Below, in pieces: positions 1 through 7,128 of a DNA stretch of 10,541 bases. Both the position numbers and the translations under genes were made by a program. Source of the DNA: Aliicoccus sp041838435 (GTDB lineage: Bacteria; Bacillota; Bacilli; Staphylococcales; Salinicoccaceae). Below the pieces are notes generated by a model. That model saw nothing but the letters and a program-made list of their open reading frames with translations. It did no database searches and had not been told where the DNA came from. Numbering within the stretch: position 1 is the stretch's first letter; every line of letters begins with the position of its first letter. The DNA lies in the NCBI GenBank assembly GCA_041838435.1, contig JBGYPO010000026.1, positions 1 through 10,541 on the forward strand. The letters are read 5' to 3'.

Positions 1-247
1 GCGTGCAAGTCAGGACCGATTTTAGAGCCTCGACTTGCATTTCATCGCCCTGCGTGCAAGTCAGAGCCGTTTTTAGAGCCTCGACTTGCATTTCATCACC
101 CTGCGTGCAAGTCAGGACCGATTTTAGAGGCTCGACTTGCATTTCATCACCCTGCGTGCAAGTCAGGACCGATTTTAGAGGCTCGACTTGCATTTCATCA
201 CCCTGCGTGCAAGTCAGGCCCGTTTTTAGAGCCCCGACTTGCATTCA
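1..247. repeat. Tandem array of five 51-bp hairpin repeats
   Basis: Five units start at 1, 52, 103, 154 and 205. The period is exactly 51 bp for the first four; the fifth decays after about 247, and the array may continue beyond the left edge. Each unit holds perfect 8-bp arms, TGCAAGTC and GACTTGCA (4-11/32-39, 55-62/83-90, 106-113/134-141, 157-164/185-192, 208-215/236-243), around a 20-nt variable centre of the form AGRVCCGWTTTTAGAGSCYC. Units are joined by a nearly constant 15-nt linker, TTTCATCACCCTGCG. Because 51 is a multiple of three, the plus strand carries an open frame encoding a 17-residue repeat, which I treat as an artefact. The array sits just past the 3' end of the DJ-1-like gene, so its hairpins could end or protect that transcript. 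It resembles the intergenic tandem repeats of staphylococci in general style; exact family unknown. Confidence 0.9.
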
Positions 248-263
248 CCGTTACACCATTCAC

Positions 264-983
264 TTAGCGCATTGATTTTAGTTTCTTTACTACAGATTCC
301 CCGACCTGCTTCGCACTTTTTGGATTCTGCCCGGTAATGAGACGGTCATCTTCCACTACATGTCCGCCGAACGGCAGTTTCGCTGTAGTAAATGTTGCAC
401 CGCGTTGTTTCAATTCTTCTTCCAAATTAAACGGCACTGCATGGTCCCGCTTCGCCATTTTCTCTTCATTCCAGGAGAATCCTGTGACATTCTTATTATT
501 TAATAAATACTCTCCGTTTTGTAACTTCACATTAAGTAATCCTGACGGTCCGTGACACACGGAAGAAACGATTCTATCATTGTCATAGAACCGCGCGATT
601 AATTCTGAAAGTCTATCATTTTCCGGGAAATCAAACATCACACCATGTCCACCTGTCAGATAGATTGCATCATAATCCTGCACTCTGATATCTGTTAAAT
701 CCATTGTGTTGGTGAGACGGTTCATAAACGTCCTGTCTTCATACCGCTTTGACACTGCATTGCCTATTCCCACCGTATCCGCAATATCTGAAATGATTAA
801 GCTCTCAGGATCAAGTGGAATCTTCCCACCCTCAGGACTTGCAATATCGGTCTCGTACCCCGATTCTTCAACCACATCCAGGAAATGTGTCAGCTCACTT
901 AACCAAAGTCCTGTTCTATAGCCTGCGTTTTTAAATTCATCTGTATTCGTTACAATCACTAATATTCTATTTGTTGGGTTCAT
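264..983 (-). CDS. DJ-1/PfpI superfamily protein, Hsp31-like (glyoxalase III / stress chaperone type)
   Basis: A 239-residue cytosolic protein of the DJ-1/PfpI (class I glutamine amidotransferase-like) fold. The nucleophile elbow is VCHGPSG, with Cys143 and His144; Glu30 lies in GLWLSE, and GGHG is at 111-114. This Glu30/Cys/His layout and the length match yeast Hsp31-type proteins, which have glyoxalase III (methylglyoxal to lactate) and holdase activity; the exact activity here is inferred. The frame extends to a GTG at 992, but that GTG lies inside the Shine-Dalgarno AAAGGTGG, 5 nt upstream of the ATG at 983, so I place the start at 983. The gene stands alone, with a SigB-like promoter upstream, which fits a general stress role. 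The hairpin repeat array begins about 20 bp past its stop codon. Confidence 0.88.
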   Translation of the reverse strand: MNPTNRILVIVTNTDEFKNAGYRTGLWLSELTHFLDVVEESGYETDIASPEGGKIPLDPESLIISDIADTVGIGNAVSKRYEDRTFMNRLTNTMDLTDIRVQDYDAIYLTGGHGVMFDFPENDRLSELIARFYDNDRIVSSVCHGPSGLLNVKLQNGEYLLNNKNVTGFSWNEEKMAKRDHAVPFNLEEELKQRGATFTTAKLPFGGHVVEDDRLITGQNPKSAKQVGESVVKKLKSMR

Positions 984-1014
984 AATATCCACCTTTGTTG
1001 TTTTATCTTTAGCT

Positions 1015-1041
1015 ATACCCTTTTAATGAGTTTTCTAAAAC
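1015..1041 (-). promoter_or_regulatory. Predicted sigma-B promoter of the DJ-1-like gene
   Basis: On the minus strand GTTTTA (1036-1041) is followed after 15 nt by GGGTAT (1015-1020). This matches the Firmicute SigB pattern GTTTWW-N12-15-GGGWAW. The predicted transcript start, near 1006, leaves about 23 nt before the ATG at 983, room for the Shine-Dalgarno. No better SigA promoter is visible on this strand. General stress control suits a DJ-1/Hsp31 gene. Confidence 0.65.
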
Positions 1042-1079
1042 TGCATTCTTAAACTCAATACAATGAGCAATTACCAACA

Positions 1080-1109
1080 TTGAACTATGGTTATTTGATA
1101 TAGTAATAT
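1080..1109 (+). promoter_or_regulatory. Possible SigA promoter of the alcohol dehydrogenase gene
   Basis: TTGAAC (1080-1085), 18 nt, then TAATAT (1104-1109) is the best -35/-10 pair I see before the gene. Both hexamers match only four of six consensus bases and the stretch is AT-rich, so the assignment is tentative. The start codon has a good AGGAGA Shine-Dalgarno at 1139-1144. Confidence 0.3.
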
Positions 1110-1153
1110 GTATAGATTTAAGTAATAAATATATTAATAGGAGATGTTCTTTT

Positions 1154-2107
1154 ATGAAAGGTTGGCAATTTGTCGATACTAACAAACCTTTGGAATTAGT
1201 TGAAAAAGAGGACCCTAAAGCCGAAGCCGGCAAGGTCGTTATCGACATGAAAGTTGCGGGCATATGCCACTCTGACGTAGGTGTAATGCGTGACGAAGGA
1301 TGGAAAGCTTTACTTGGTGAACTGCCGGTAATTATGGGTCACGAAGTTGCAGGTGTAATCAGCGAAGTTGGTTCGGGTGTAACTGAGTACAAAGTTGGAG
1401 ATAAAGTAGCGGTATGTCCAACAGGACCGAGTAAGACTGCACCGGGTTATGCGTATGATGGCGGATTCGGTACTAAAGTTATGGCGCCTGCTGAAGACTT
1501 GGTTAGAATCCCGGATGGCGTTACATTTGCTCAGGCTGCAGCGGGCACGGATGCCGGTATGACTTCTTACCATGCGGCATTCACAAAAGGCGGCATTAAG
1601 GAAGGCATGGTTGTCGGGATGATCGGTATCGGCGGTCTTGGTCAAATTGCATTGGAAGCAGCGATTGCAATCGGTGCAAAAGTATATGCGATTGATACTT
1701 CTGAAAAAGCGCGTGAACTTGCGAAAGACCTCGGTGCTGCAGGTGTATATGAGAACGTTAAAGAAATTGCTGAATTTGAACCGGAAGTTATCATCGACTA
1801 CGCTGGATTTGATATAACGACTCGAGAAGCATTAGAAACTGTAGCGTTCCAAGGTAAAGTTGTACTCGTTGGTATGGGTAAACTTGAAACAACAATAAAT
1901 GTAACGAACATGATTACGAAACAGGCAACACTTGTCGGCAGTAACGGTGGTACGAAACAGGACATCGAAGATATCTTCAAACTGATGGCTGACGGCAGTG
2001 TAAATCCTAAAATCACTGAAATCACTTTCGATGAAATTCCAAAAGGAATTGAAATGCTTGAGCAGCATAAAGTTGCAGGCCGTTTAGTAGCGAACATGGA
2101 AGCTTAA
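1154..2107 (+). CDS. Zinc-dependent alcohol dehydrogenase (MDR family), short form without structural zinc loop
   Basis: A 317-residue medium-chain dehydrogenase/reductase, predicted to oxidise alcohols or reduce aldehydes in the cytosol. The N-terminal GroES-like domain carries catalytic zinc ligands Cys38 (GICHSD) and His63-Glu64 (GHE). The third ligand is predicted to be Asp133 in TDAGMTSYHA, which lines up with the Asp ligand of Thermoanaerobacter brockii ADH rather than the usual Cys. The Rossmann motif GIGGLG is at 158-163, and Asp181 at the end of the second strand predicts NAD(H) preference. The four-cysteine structural zinc lobe is absent: residues 88-104 form only a short Gly/Pro-rich loop, which explains a length under the usual 340-350. 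Start ATG at 1154 follows AGGAGA with 9 nt spacing. Monocistronic, ending in a strong terminator. Substrate cannot be read from sequence. Confidence 0.9.
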   Translation: MKGWQFVDTNKPLELVEKEDPKAEAGKVVIDMKVAGICHSDVGVMRDEGWKALLGELPVIMGHEVAGVISEVGSGVTEYKVGDKVAVCPTGPSKTAPGYAYDGGFGTKVMAPAEDLVRIPDGVTFAQAAAGTDAGMTSYHAAFTKGGIKEGMVVGMIGIGGLGQIALEAAIAIGAKVYAIDTSEKARELAKDLGAAGVYENVKEIAEFEPEVIIDYAGFDITTREALETVAFQGKVVLVGMGKLETTINVTNMITKQATLVGSNGGTKQDIEDIFKLMADGSVNPKITEITFDEIPKGIEMLEQHKVAGRLVANMEA

Positions 2108-2117
2108 TGAATGAATA

Positions 2118-2153
2118 AACCCTCGCTCAAATGAGTGAGGGTTGTTTTGTTTT
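2118..2153. terminator. Rho-independent terminator after the alcohol dehydrogenase, probably bidirectional
   Basis: AACCCTCGCTC (2118-2128) pairs with GAGTGAGGGTT (2133-2143) around an AAAT loop, 11 pairs including one G-U. A T-rich tail runs to 2153. On the minus strand the tail is weaker, but the hairpin lies just beyond the stop of the convergent nagA-type gene, so it likely serves both. Confidence 0.85.
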
Positions 2154-3288
2154 AATTGGGCATAACACGACTCCCTCGCACGATGGTGTCTTGTAACTCC
2201 GCTTCGTTGTTATATATAACAATGTCTGCAAGCTTACCCACAGCTATTTCTCCCCTATCATTTAAGTTCAGTCTTTTTGATTGATTATAACTTGTCATCT
2301 TTACGATGTCCATCCAAGTGCAATTTGTAAATTCTTTCATGTTCTTGATGGATTCTTTTATAGACACCACACTGCCTGCGAGGGATCCTGATTTTAAGCG
2401 AGCTTCGCCATTTTTAAGCACGACTTCCTGTCCGCCGAACGGGTACGTGCCGTCTTCCAATCCCTGCGCGGGCATCGCATCGGTGATGAGCATCAAGCGC
2501 TCCGGTCCAATGAAATTATATGCAAACTTCACCATGTCTTTTGACACATGTATACCGTCACATATTAACTCAACGAACGGTCTACCCATCAAGCCAAACC
2601 CTGCAACACCCGGTTCTCTGTGATGGATGCCGCGCATACCATTGAAGTAGTGTGTAAGATGCGTGTCGCCGAGTTGTTCCAGTTCCTTTAGTGTGTCGTA
2701 TGTCGCATCGCTATGCCCGACTGAAGGGATAATATTGTTTTGATGAAGATATTTCGCAAGCGCCAGCTCTTTATCTTGTTCGGGAGCAAATGTCACAATT
2801 TTAATTTTGTCTTCAGTAAGCGCCATGAATTCTTTCATTAATGTGACGTCCGGTTTAATAATGTAATCTGCATTTTGTGCACCACGATGCTTTTCATTGA
2901 TAAACGGTCCTTCCACATGAACACCGAGCATTTCAGCGCCTGATTCGTAACAGTAATCTTTAACAGCTGCCAGTGCACGCCGGATGGTCTCAAGAGCTTC
3001 TGTCATCGTCGTCATTAGATAAGATGTCGTACCCATATTCGGTAATTGTGCCGCCATTTCGTTGAAGAAGGCCGCATTCCCGTCCATCGCATCGACACCA
3101 TGTGAACCGTGGATATGTATATCGATTGCGCCGGGCAGCGCATATTGATTTTTTGCATCATATACGTCGGCATCTTCAGGTTCGTCGCCGGTTTTACCAA
3201 TTGATTGGATGGTATTATCCTGTATATGTATCCAATGATTATATAGAATTTCTTCGTGCGTAACGATTGTGACGTTTTTAATTAACAT
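2152..3288 (-). CDS. nagA: N-acetylhexosamine-6-phosphate deacetylase (NagA/AgaA family)
   Basis: A 378-residue amidohydrolase, normal for NagA. It should remove acetate from an N-acetylamino-sugar-6-phosphate in the cytosol. Visible motifs are HIHG (His58, His60), HVEGPF with metal ligand Glu126, GHSD (His192), THYFNGM (His213), REPGVAGF, CDGIHV and the catalytic Asp270 in LITDAM. The start at 3288 has AGGAGG seven bases upstream. By family it would be GlcNAc-6-phosphate deacetylase, but it is divergent from a GntR regulator and an agaS-lacC-lacD-type operon. No glucosamine-6-phosphate deaminase (nagB) is present, so I infer that N-acetylgalactosamine-6-phosphate (AgaA activity) is its main substrate here. 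The family call is firm; the sugar preference is context only. Confidence 0.9.
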   Translation of the reverse strand: MLIKNVTIVTHEEILYNHWIHIQDNTIQSIGKTGDEPEDADVYDAKNQYALPGAIDIHIHGSHGVDAMDGNAAFFNEMAAQLPNMGTTSYLMTTMTEALETIRRALAAVKDYCYESGAEMLGVHVEGPFINEKHRGAQNADYIIKPDVTLMKEFMALTEDKIKIVTFAPEQDKELALAKYLHQNNIIPSVGHSDATYDTLKELEQLGDTHLTHYFNGMRGIHHREPGVAGFGLMGRPFVELICDGIHVSKDMVKFAYNFIGPERLMLITDAMPAQGLEDGTYPFGGQEVVLKNGEARLKSGSLAGSVVSIKESIKNMKEFTNCTWMDIVKMTSYNQSKRLNLNDRGEIAVGKLADIVIYNNEAELQDTIVRGSRVMPN

Positions 3289-3312
3289 GGTGCTGCCTCC
3301 TTATTTACAACC

Positions 3313-3341
3313 ATCGTATTATTTATATATTCTAAAGACAA
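3313..3341 (-). promoter_or_regulatory. Probable SigA promoter of the nagA-type gene
   Basis: On the minus strand TTGTCT (3336-3341), 17 nt, then TACGAT (3313-3318). Each hexamer matches four of six consensus bases with ideal spacing. A degenerate copy of the palindromic operator seen elsewhere (minus strand, 3300-3315, core GGTTGTAA) overlaps the last three bases of this -10, the same placement as at the agaS promoter. That copy matches only about half the positions, so its role is uncertain. Confidence 0.45.
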
Positions 3342-3391
3342 CTTTTTATGTTAATCTAGTGTAAATGTATAAAATTTAGGAGGTTTGGCCA

Positions 3392-4099
3392 TTGTCTACT
3401 GTCCTATATAGAAATATCGCTGATGATTTAAAGCAGCAGATTAAAGACGGCGTATATAACGAAGGCGATAAACTACCGTCAGAACGCCATTTGTGTGAAC
3501 ACTACGAAGCAAGTCGTATTACGATTAGACAGGCACTCGAATTGCTTGAACAGGAACAGCTTGTCGTGCGTAGACATGGTAAAGGGACATTTGTTTTACC
3601 GTCTAAATACAATCAGCTGCTGAATGATCTATACAGTTTTAAAGATGAGATTGAAAAGAGCGGTGACACGCCATCTTCAAAAATGCTGGATATTGAACTT
3701 GTTGAGATTGATGAATACTTATCGCGTAAGACGAACCTTGCGATTGGGACAAAAGTATATAAACTGACGCGCCTCCGCTTATCAAACGGCCAGCCGATGA
3801 TGTATGAGGACAGTTACATCCCGCATGCAATTGCGCCGGACCTCGATCATTATAACTTCAGCAAGCTGTCATTATATAAGACGCTGCAGGATCACTATGA
3901 TATACGTATCGATAAAGCGCATGAAACATTGAATGCGACGCTTATTCAAAAACATGAGGCACAGCATTTGAATCAAAAAGAAGGCTCTGTTGCGATGTAC
4001 ATACAGCGCTTTGCCTACTCGAATCAGCAGTTAATTGAGTACACAAAGAGTATCGTTGTCGGAGATAAATACAACTATACTGTCGAATTAATAGGATAA
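3392..4099 (+). CDS. GntR-family transcriptional regulator (HutC/NagR subfamily, UTRA domain)
   Basis: A 235-residue cytosolic DNA-binding protein. Residues 1-70 form the GntR winged helix-turn-helix, with LPSERHLCEHYEASRITIRQ as the recognition region and GKGTFV as the wing. Residues of about 90-230 form a UTRA ligand domain, which in the NagR/YvoA/DasR group binds phosphorylated amino sugars and releases the operator. The start is TTG at 3392, because AGGAGG (3378-3383) lies 8 nt upstream and no nearby ATG is in frame. It is divergent from nagA and separated from agaS by a terminator, so it appears to be its own transcript. It is the natural candidate to bind the palindrome at 4149-4164 and 9178-9193. 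Its effector is inferred to be a pathway intermediate such as GalNAc-6-P or GalN-6-P. I could not find a convincing promoter for it. Confidence 0.92.
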   Translation: MSTVLYRNIADDLKQQIKDGVYNEGDKLPSERHLCEHYEASRITIRQALELLEQEQLVVRRHGKGTFVLPSKYNQLLNDLYSFKDEIEKSGDTPSSKMLDIELVEIDEYLSRKTNLAIGTKVYKLTRLRLSNGQPMMYEDSYIPHAIAPDLDHYNFSKLSLYKTLQDHYDIRIDKAHETLNATLIQKHEAQHLNQKEGSVAMYIQRFAYSNQQLIEYTKSIVVGDKYNYTVELIG

Positions 4100-4101
4100 G
4101 T

Positions 4102-4140
4102 AAAGCTAAGCTCACGAATTGATGGAGCTTGGCTTTTATT
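4102..4140 (+). terminator. Rho-independent terminator between the GntR gene and the agaS operon
   Basis: AAAGCTAAGCTC (4102-4113) pairs with GAGCTTGGCTTT (4125-4136), 12 pairs with one G-U, around an 11-nt loop. A T-rich tail, TTTTATT, follows. It separates the regulator transcript from the agaS operon, which has its own promoter immediately downstream. Confidence 0.75.
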
Positions 4141-4142
4141 CA

Positions 4143-4151
4143 TGATATACT
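4143..4151 (+). promoter_or_regulatory. Extended -10 promoter of the agaS-lacC-lacD operon
   Basis: TGATATACT is an extended -10: TG, one base, then TATACT (4146-4151, five of six). The -35 at 17-bp spacing is poor (TGGAGC), typical of extended -10 promoters. The predicted start, near 4158, falls within the operator, so a bound repressor would block it. Confidence 0.6.
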
Positions 4152-4164
4152 TGTTATAACCACT
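4149..4164 (+). promoter_or_regulatory. Predicted GntR operator on the agaS operon promoter
   Basis: ACTTGTTATAACCACT matches the perfect palindrome at 9178-9193 at 14 of 16 positions. It begins on the last three bases of the -10 and spans the predicted transcription start. The TTGT-TATA-ACAA shape resembles known operators of GntR/HutC regulators of amino-sugar genes, and a regulator of that family is encoded next door. Confidence 0.65.
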
Positions 4165-4184
4165 TCAGAAAGAGGATGACAATA

Positions 4185-5279
4185 TTGACTATGGAGAACA
4201 CACATACGTTTAGAGAGATTTCTCAAATTCAAAATGCAGAATTATGGTCGGAAATTAATTCAATCGTAGATGCAAAAATTGCTGAATTTCAAAATATCGT
4301 TGACGATAATACTTTAATTTTATTTACCGGTGCAGGCTCTTCGGCTTACCTTGGGAAAGTTTTAGAATCAATTGATTTTAAAAACGCAGCGTTTGAATGC
4401 CAGGCTGTACCGACGACTGAGATCGTTCTGTATCCTGAGAAATACTTAGTCTCTGACAAAAACATCATTTTGTTTTCTTTTGCGCGTTCAGGCAACAGCC
4501 CTGAATCAAAAGCAGTAATTGGACTTGCAGAGCAATTAAACCCTGCAATTAAACATGTCTACATTACGAACAACAAAGATGGATTCTTAGCAGGTCATGA
4601 TACGAATGCAATTAAAATTGTATTGCCGGATGTAACAAATGATCAGTCACTTGCTATGACAAGTTCCTATATAACGATGCTCGTTTCAGCTGCGCGTCTG
4701 CTGGGTGAGTCTTTATCTGAGTCATTTATTAATGAATTACCAAATTACTTCAGTGAAATCTATGACTTTGCCAAACAAATTAGTGCACTTGAATTTAATA
4801 AATTATTCTATGTGGGCAGCGGTATACACAGCGCTACAGCATACGAAACAGGTTTAAAGATGAACGAACTCACGATGGGTGAAGTAAACGTCTACCATGA
4901 GTCAACACTCGCGTTTAGACATGGACCGAAAGCGTCGCTTACACCGGGTTCATTGTTTGTTCAACTGCTCTCAAATAATACGTATGTAAATCAATATGAA
5001 GCAGATTTGGGTGAAGAAGTTAATGTGAATGATCACTATCATAAGGTTGCATTGATGCCTGATGATGCTGATATTGATATGACGAAATACGAAGGGTATA
5101 CGATGTTTAAGCTGTCAGGACAGCACTCGGCGTTTGAACTGACATTACTCTACTTATGGTTCGGTCAGCTGCTCGCATGCTTGAAGTCGGTAGAGCTTGG
5201 TAAGGATCCAGATAACCCGAGTGCTGATGGTTTTATCAACCGTGTCGTAAAAGGTGTCACAATATATGACTACAACTAA
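4185..5279 (+). CDS. agaS: AgaS-type SIS-domain sugar isomerase/deaminase (galactosamine-6-phosphate to tagatose-6-phosphate)
   Basis: About 364 residues with two SIS (sugar isomerase) domains. The first includes GAGSSAYLG (49-57) and FARSGNSPES (99-108). The second runs from about 204 to 340, with YVGSG and the AgaS-like stretch MGEVNVYHES...FRHGPK (231-249). AgaS proteins are annotated as tagatose-6-phosphate ketose/aldose isomerases; the E. coli enzyme acts as a GalN-6-P deaminase/isomerase giving tagatose-6-phosphate and ammonia, and I infer that role here. The frame opens with ATG at 4176, but the only Shine-Dalgarno (AGAGG, 4171-4175) abuts it. TTG at 4185 has a 9-nt spacing, while ATG at 4191 is 15 nt away, so I prefer the TTG. 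First gene of an operon; its 3' end overlaps the next gene by 14 nt. Confidence 0.9.
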   Translation: MTMENTHTFREISQIQNAELWSEINSIVDAKIAEFQNIVDDNTLILFTGAGSSAYLGKVLESIDFKNAAFECQAVPTTEIVLYPEKYLVSDKNIILFSFARSGNSPESKAVIGLAEQLNPAIKHVYITNNKDGFLAGHDTNAIKIVLPDVTNDQSLAMTSSYITMLVSAARLLGESLSESFINELPNYFSEIYDFAKQISALEFNKLFYVGSGIHSATAYETGLKMNELTMGEVNVYHESTLAFRHGPKASLTPGSLFVQLLSNNTYVNQYEADLGEEVNVNDHYHKVALMPDDADIDMTKYEGYTMFKLSGQHSAFELTLLYLWFGQLLACLKSVELGKDPDNPSADGFINRVVKGVTIYDYN

Positions 5280-6174
5280 TGTCTTGACGATTACGTTAAA
5301 TCCGTCGATTGATATGGCATATTATGTCGATGACTTTGAAATGCATGAGGTCAACCGCGTGCGTGAAGTTGTGAAGACCGCAGGGGGTAAGGGCATCAAT
5401 GTGTCTAAAGTGCTGAATATATTAGGCGTGCCGGTTACTGCGACGGGTTATGTCGGTGGCTACAACGGGGCGTTGCTTAAGTCAAAGCTTCACGATATGA
5501 ATATTCCGACTGATTTTGTCGATGTGCCGATTGAAACCAGAAACTGCATTAACATCAGCAGCGGCGGAAACAATACAGAAGTGCTTGAAAATACCAATCC
5601 GGTTGACTCAGCATTTCGGGAGACACTGCTTGATAAGTTAGCGGGTATGGATACGTTTGATTACGTTGTCGTCAGCGGCAGTTGTATCGACGGTATTCCG
5701 AAGACCATATATTATGACATTATCAAGCTGTTTAATGCGAAAAACATCCCTGTTATATTAGATGTCAGTGCCGATGTATTATCCGGTATTTTGAATACGG
5801 ATGCTGAAGTACTGATGATTAAACCGAATGAAGATGAGCAGCGAGCTTTGATGAAGGCGGATGCATTTGTGAAGCCTAAAAACGTGCAGCATGTCGTAAT
5901 TTCCAAAGGCGATAAAGGGCTCGAGTGCTTCAGTGATGCGCGTCATACTGTGAATGCTCCACATATGCAGGCTGTAAATCCTGTCGGTTCAGGTGATGCG
6001 TCGATTGCAGGTTTTATCTATGGCTTTAAGACAGGTTTAGAACATGCACTTAAATGTATGGTGGCTGCAGGCAGTGCAAATGCCGCTGAAGTTCAGACTG
6101 GTCATATCAAGCTCTCAAATTTCAATGACTATTTAGAAAATATCGAGGTGACGACACATGAAAGATTTAAGTAA
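5266..6174 (+). CDS. lacC: Tagatose-6-phosphate kinase (LacC/PfkB family)
   Basis: A 302-residue PfkB/ribokinase-fold kinase, close to the usual 310. Motifs in order: LNPSID (11-16), the substrate-binding GGKGINVS (40-47), KPNEDE (186-191) and the ATP/catalytic signature NPVGSGDASIAGF (238-250), with base Asp244. It should phosphorylate tagatose-6-phosphate to tagatose-1,6-bisphosphate. 1-Phosphofructokinase (FruK) is the closest alternative by family, but position between agaS and lacD argues for LacC. The frame reaches a GTG at 5254, which is part of the Shine-Dalgarno (AAAAGGTG); ATG at 5266, 9 nt later, is the better start. It overlaps agaS by 14 nt and lacD by 17 nt, which suggests translational coupling. 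Confidence 0.9.
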   Translation: MTTTNVLTITLNPSIDMAYYVDDFEMHEVNRVREVVKTAGGKGINVSKVLNILGVPVTATGYVGGYNGALLKSKLHDMNIPTDFVDVPIETRNCINISSGGNNTEVLENTNPVDSAFRETLLDKLAGMDTFDYVVVSGSCIDGIPKTIYYDIIKLFNAKNIPVILDVSADVLSGILNTDAEVLMIKPNEDEQRALMKADAFVKPKNVQHVVISKGDKGLECFSDARHTVNAPHMQAVNPVGSGDASIAGFIYGFKTGLEHALKCMVAAGSANAAEVQTGHIKLSNFNDYLENIEVTTHERFK

Positions 6175-7093
6175 AGTTACGAATGATAATGGTGTAATTA
6201 CAGCACTTGCAATCGACCAGAGGAATTCTCTGAAGCATATGCTCGGTGACCTTGGCACGACTGAGAACATGTCACGTTTTAAAGAAATTGTGTCTGAGAA
6301 TCTTTCACCATATGCTGCTGCTATTCTGCTCGATCCTCAGTATGGATTAAGCGCTGCAGAGAAGACAGTCGAATCGTGCGCGGCAATTTTATCTTATGAG
6401 GTGTCAGGCTATAGGAAAGATGAGCCCGGTCGCCTGCCGACACTGCTTGATGACTGGTCGGCTGCGAAGCTGAAGGACAATGGTGCAGATGCGATTAAGT
6501 TGCTTGTGTACTATGATCCGGATGAGGGCGACGACATTAACGACCGTAAAAAGACACTGATTAAATGCGTCGGGGATGAATGCGCAGCATCAGAGTTACC
6601 GTTCTTTTTAGAGATTATTACATATGATTACATGTCTGACGATACGAAAGATAAGGCGTTTGCGTTGAAGCGGCCGCACAAGATTAATACATCAATGGCG
6701 GAATTTTCTAAGCCTGAGTATCATGTGGATGTTCTGAAAGTTGAAGTCCCCGTGAATATGTATTTTGTAGAAGGATTTGGTGAAGATGCTGTGTATACGC
6801 AATCCGAGGCACGTGATTTTTTTAAAGCACAGAACGATGTGACGAAAGTGCCATTTATCTTTTTGAGCGGCGGTGTACCGACAGAAATGTTTATTGATAC
6901 ATTGCAATTTGCACATGATGCCGGATCTAATTTTAACGGTATTCTTGGCGGACGCGCAATTTGGAAAGAAAGCATTGATATTTTTGTGAACGACGGCGAA
7001 GCTGCTGCAGCCGAATGGATGCAGACAAAAGGAAAAGAGAATATTTTAAATATAATGAATTTAGTTGATAAAATTGCACGTCCTATCGGGTAG
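6158..7093 (+). CDS. lacD: Tagatose-1,6-bisphosphate aldolase, class I (LacD)
   Basis: A 311-residue LacD-type class I aldolase, slightly shorter than the usual 325. It cleaves tagatose-1,6-bisphosphate to dihydroxyacetone phosphate and glyceraldehyde-3-phosphate, so it ends the pathway. LacD family residues are visible: Asp20-Gln21-Arg22 (AIDQR), Lys114 (AIKLLVYY), Glu152 (FFLEI), the predicted Schiff-base Lys194 (VDVLKVEVPV) and the phosphate-binding LSGGVP (236-241). Start ATG at 6158 follows GAGGTG (6145-6150) by 7 nt, inside the end of lacC. It is the last gene of the operon; transcription probably stops at the hairpins between 7129 and 7285. LacD in some streptococci also moonlights in regulation, but nothing here indicates that. 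Confidence 0.93.
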   Translation: MKDLSKVTNDNGVITALAIDQRNSLKHMLGDLGTTENMSRFKEIVSENLSPYAAAILLDPQYGLSAAEKTVESCAAILSYEVSGYRKDEPGRLPTLLDDWSAAKLKDNGADAIKLLVYYDPDEGDDINDRKKTLIKCVGDECAASELPFFLEIITYDYMSDDTKDKAFALKRPHKINTSMAEFSKPEYHVDVLKVEVPVNMYFVEGFGEDAVYTQSEARDFFKAQNDVTKVPFIFLSGGVPTEMFIDTLQFAHDAGSNFNGILGGRAIWKESIDIFVNDGEAAAAEWMQTKGKENILNIMNLVDKIARPIG

Positions 7094-7128
7094 ATGGGAT
7101 GTGTGTTTTTTTTGATTGGGAAGTGATG

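Noticed and set aside
1..247. CRISPR array
   Set aside because: The linkers between the inverted repeats are almost identical and only 15 nt, and the whole unit repeats. There are no unique spacers and no cas genes.
3..275. Open frame over the left repeat array encoding a 17-residue repeat
   Set aside because: It exists because the repeat unit is 51 bp, a multiple of three. There is no Shine-Dalgarno, and the conserved feature is the DNA hairpin rather than the peptide.
3368..3373. TATAAA as the -10 of the GntR gene
   Set aside because: It is only 4 nt before the Shine-Dalgarno at 3378, so transcription would begin inside the ribosome binding site. No good -35 lies at the correct distance.
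4100..4190. Catabolite-responsive (cre) site for CcpA at the agaS promoter
   Set aside because: No sequence near the promoter matches the cre consensus well; the palindrome present has GntR rather than LacI-type form.
5266..6174. Calling the kinase 1-phosphofructokinase (FruK)
   Set aside because: The PfkB family motifs allow it, but a position between agaS and lacD, with overlapping frames, makes tagatose-6-phosphate the far better fit.
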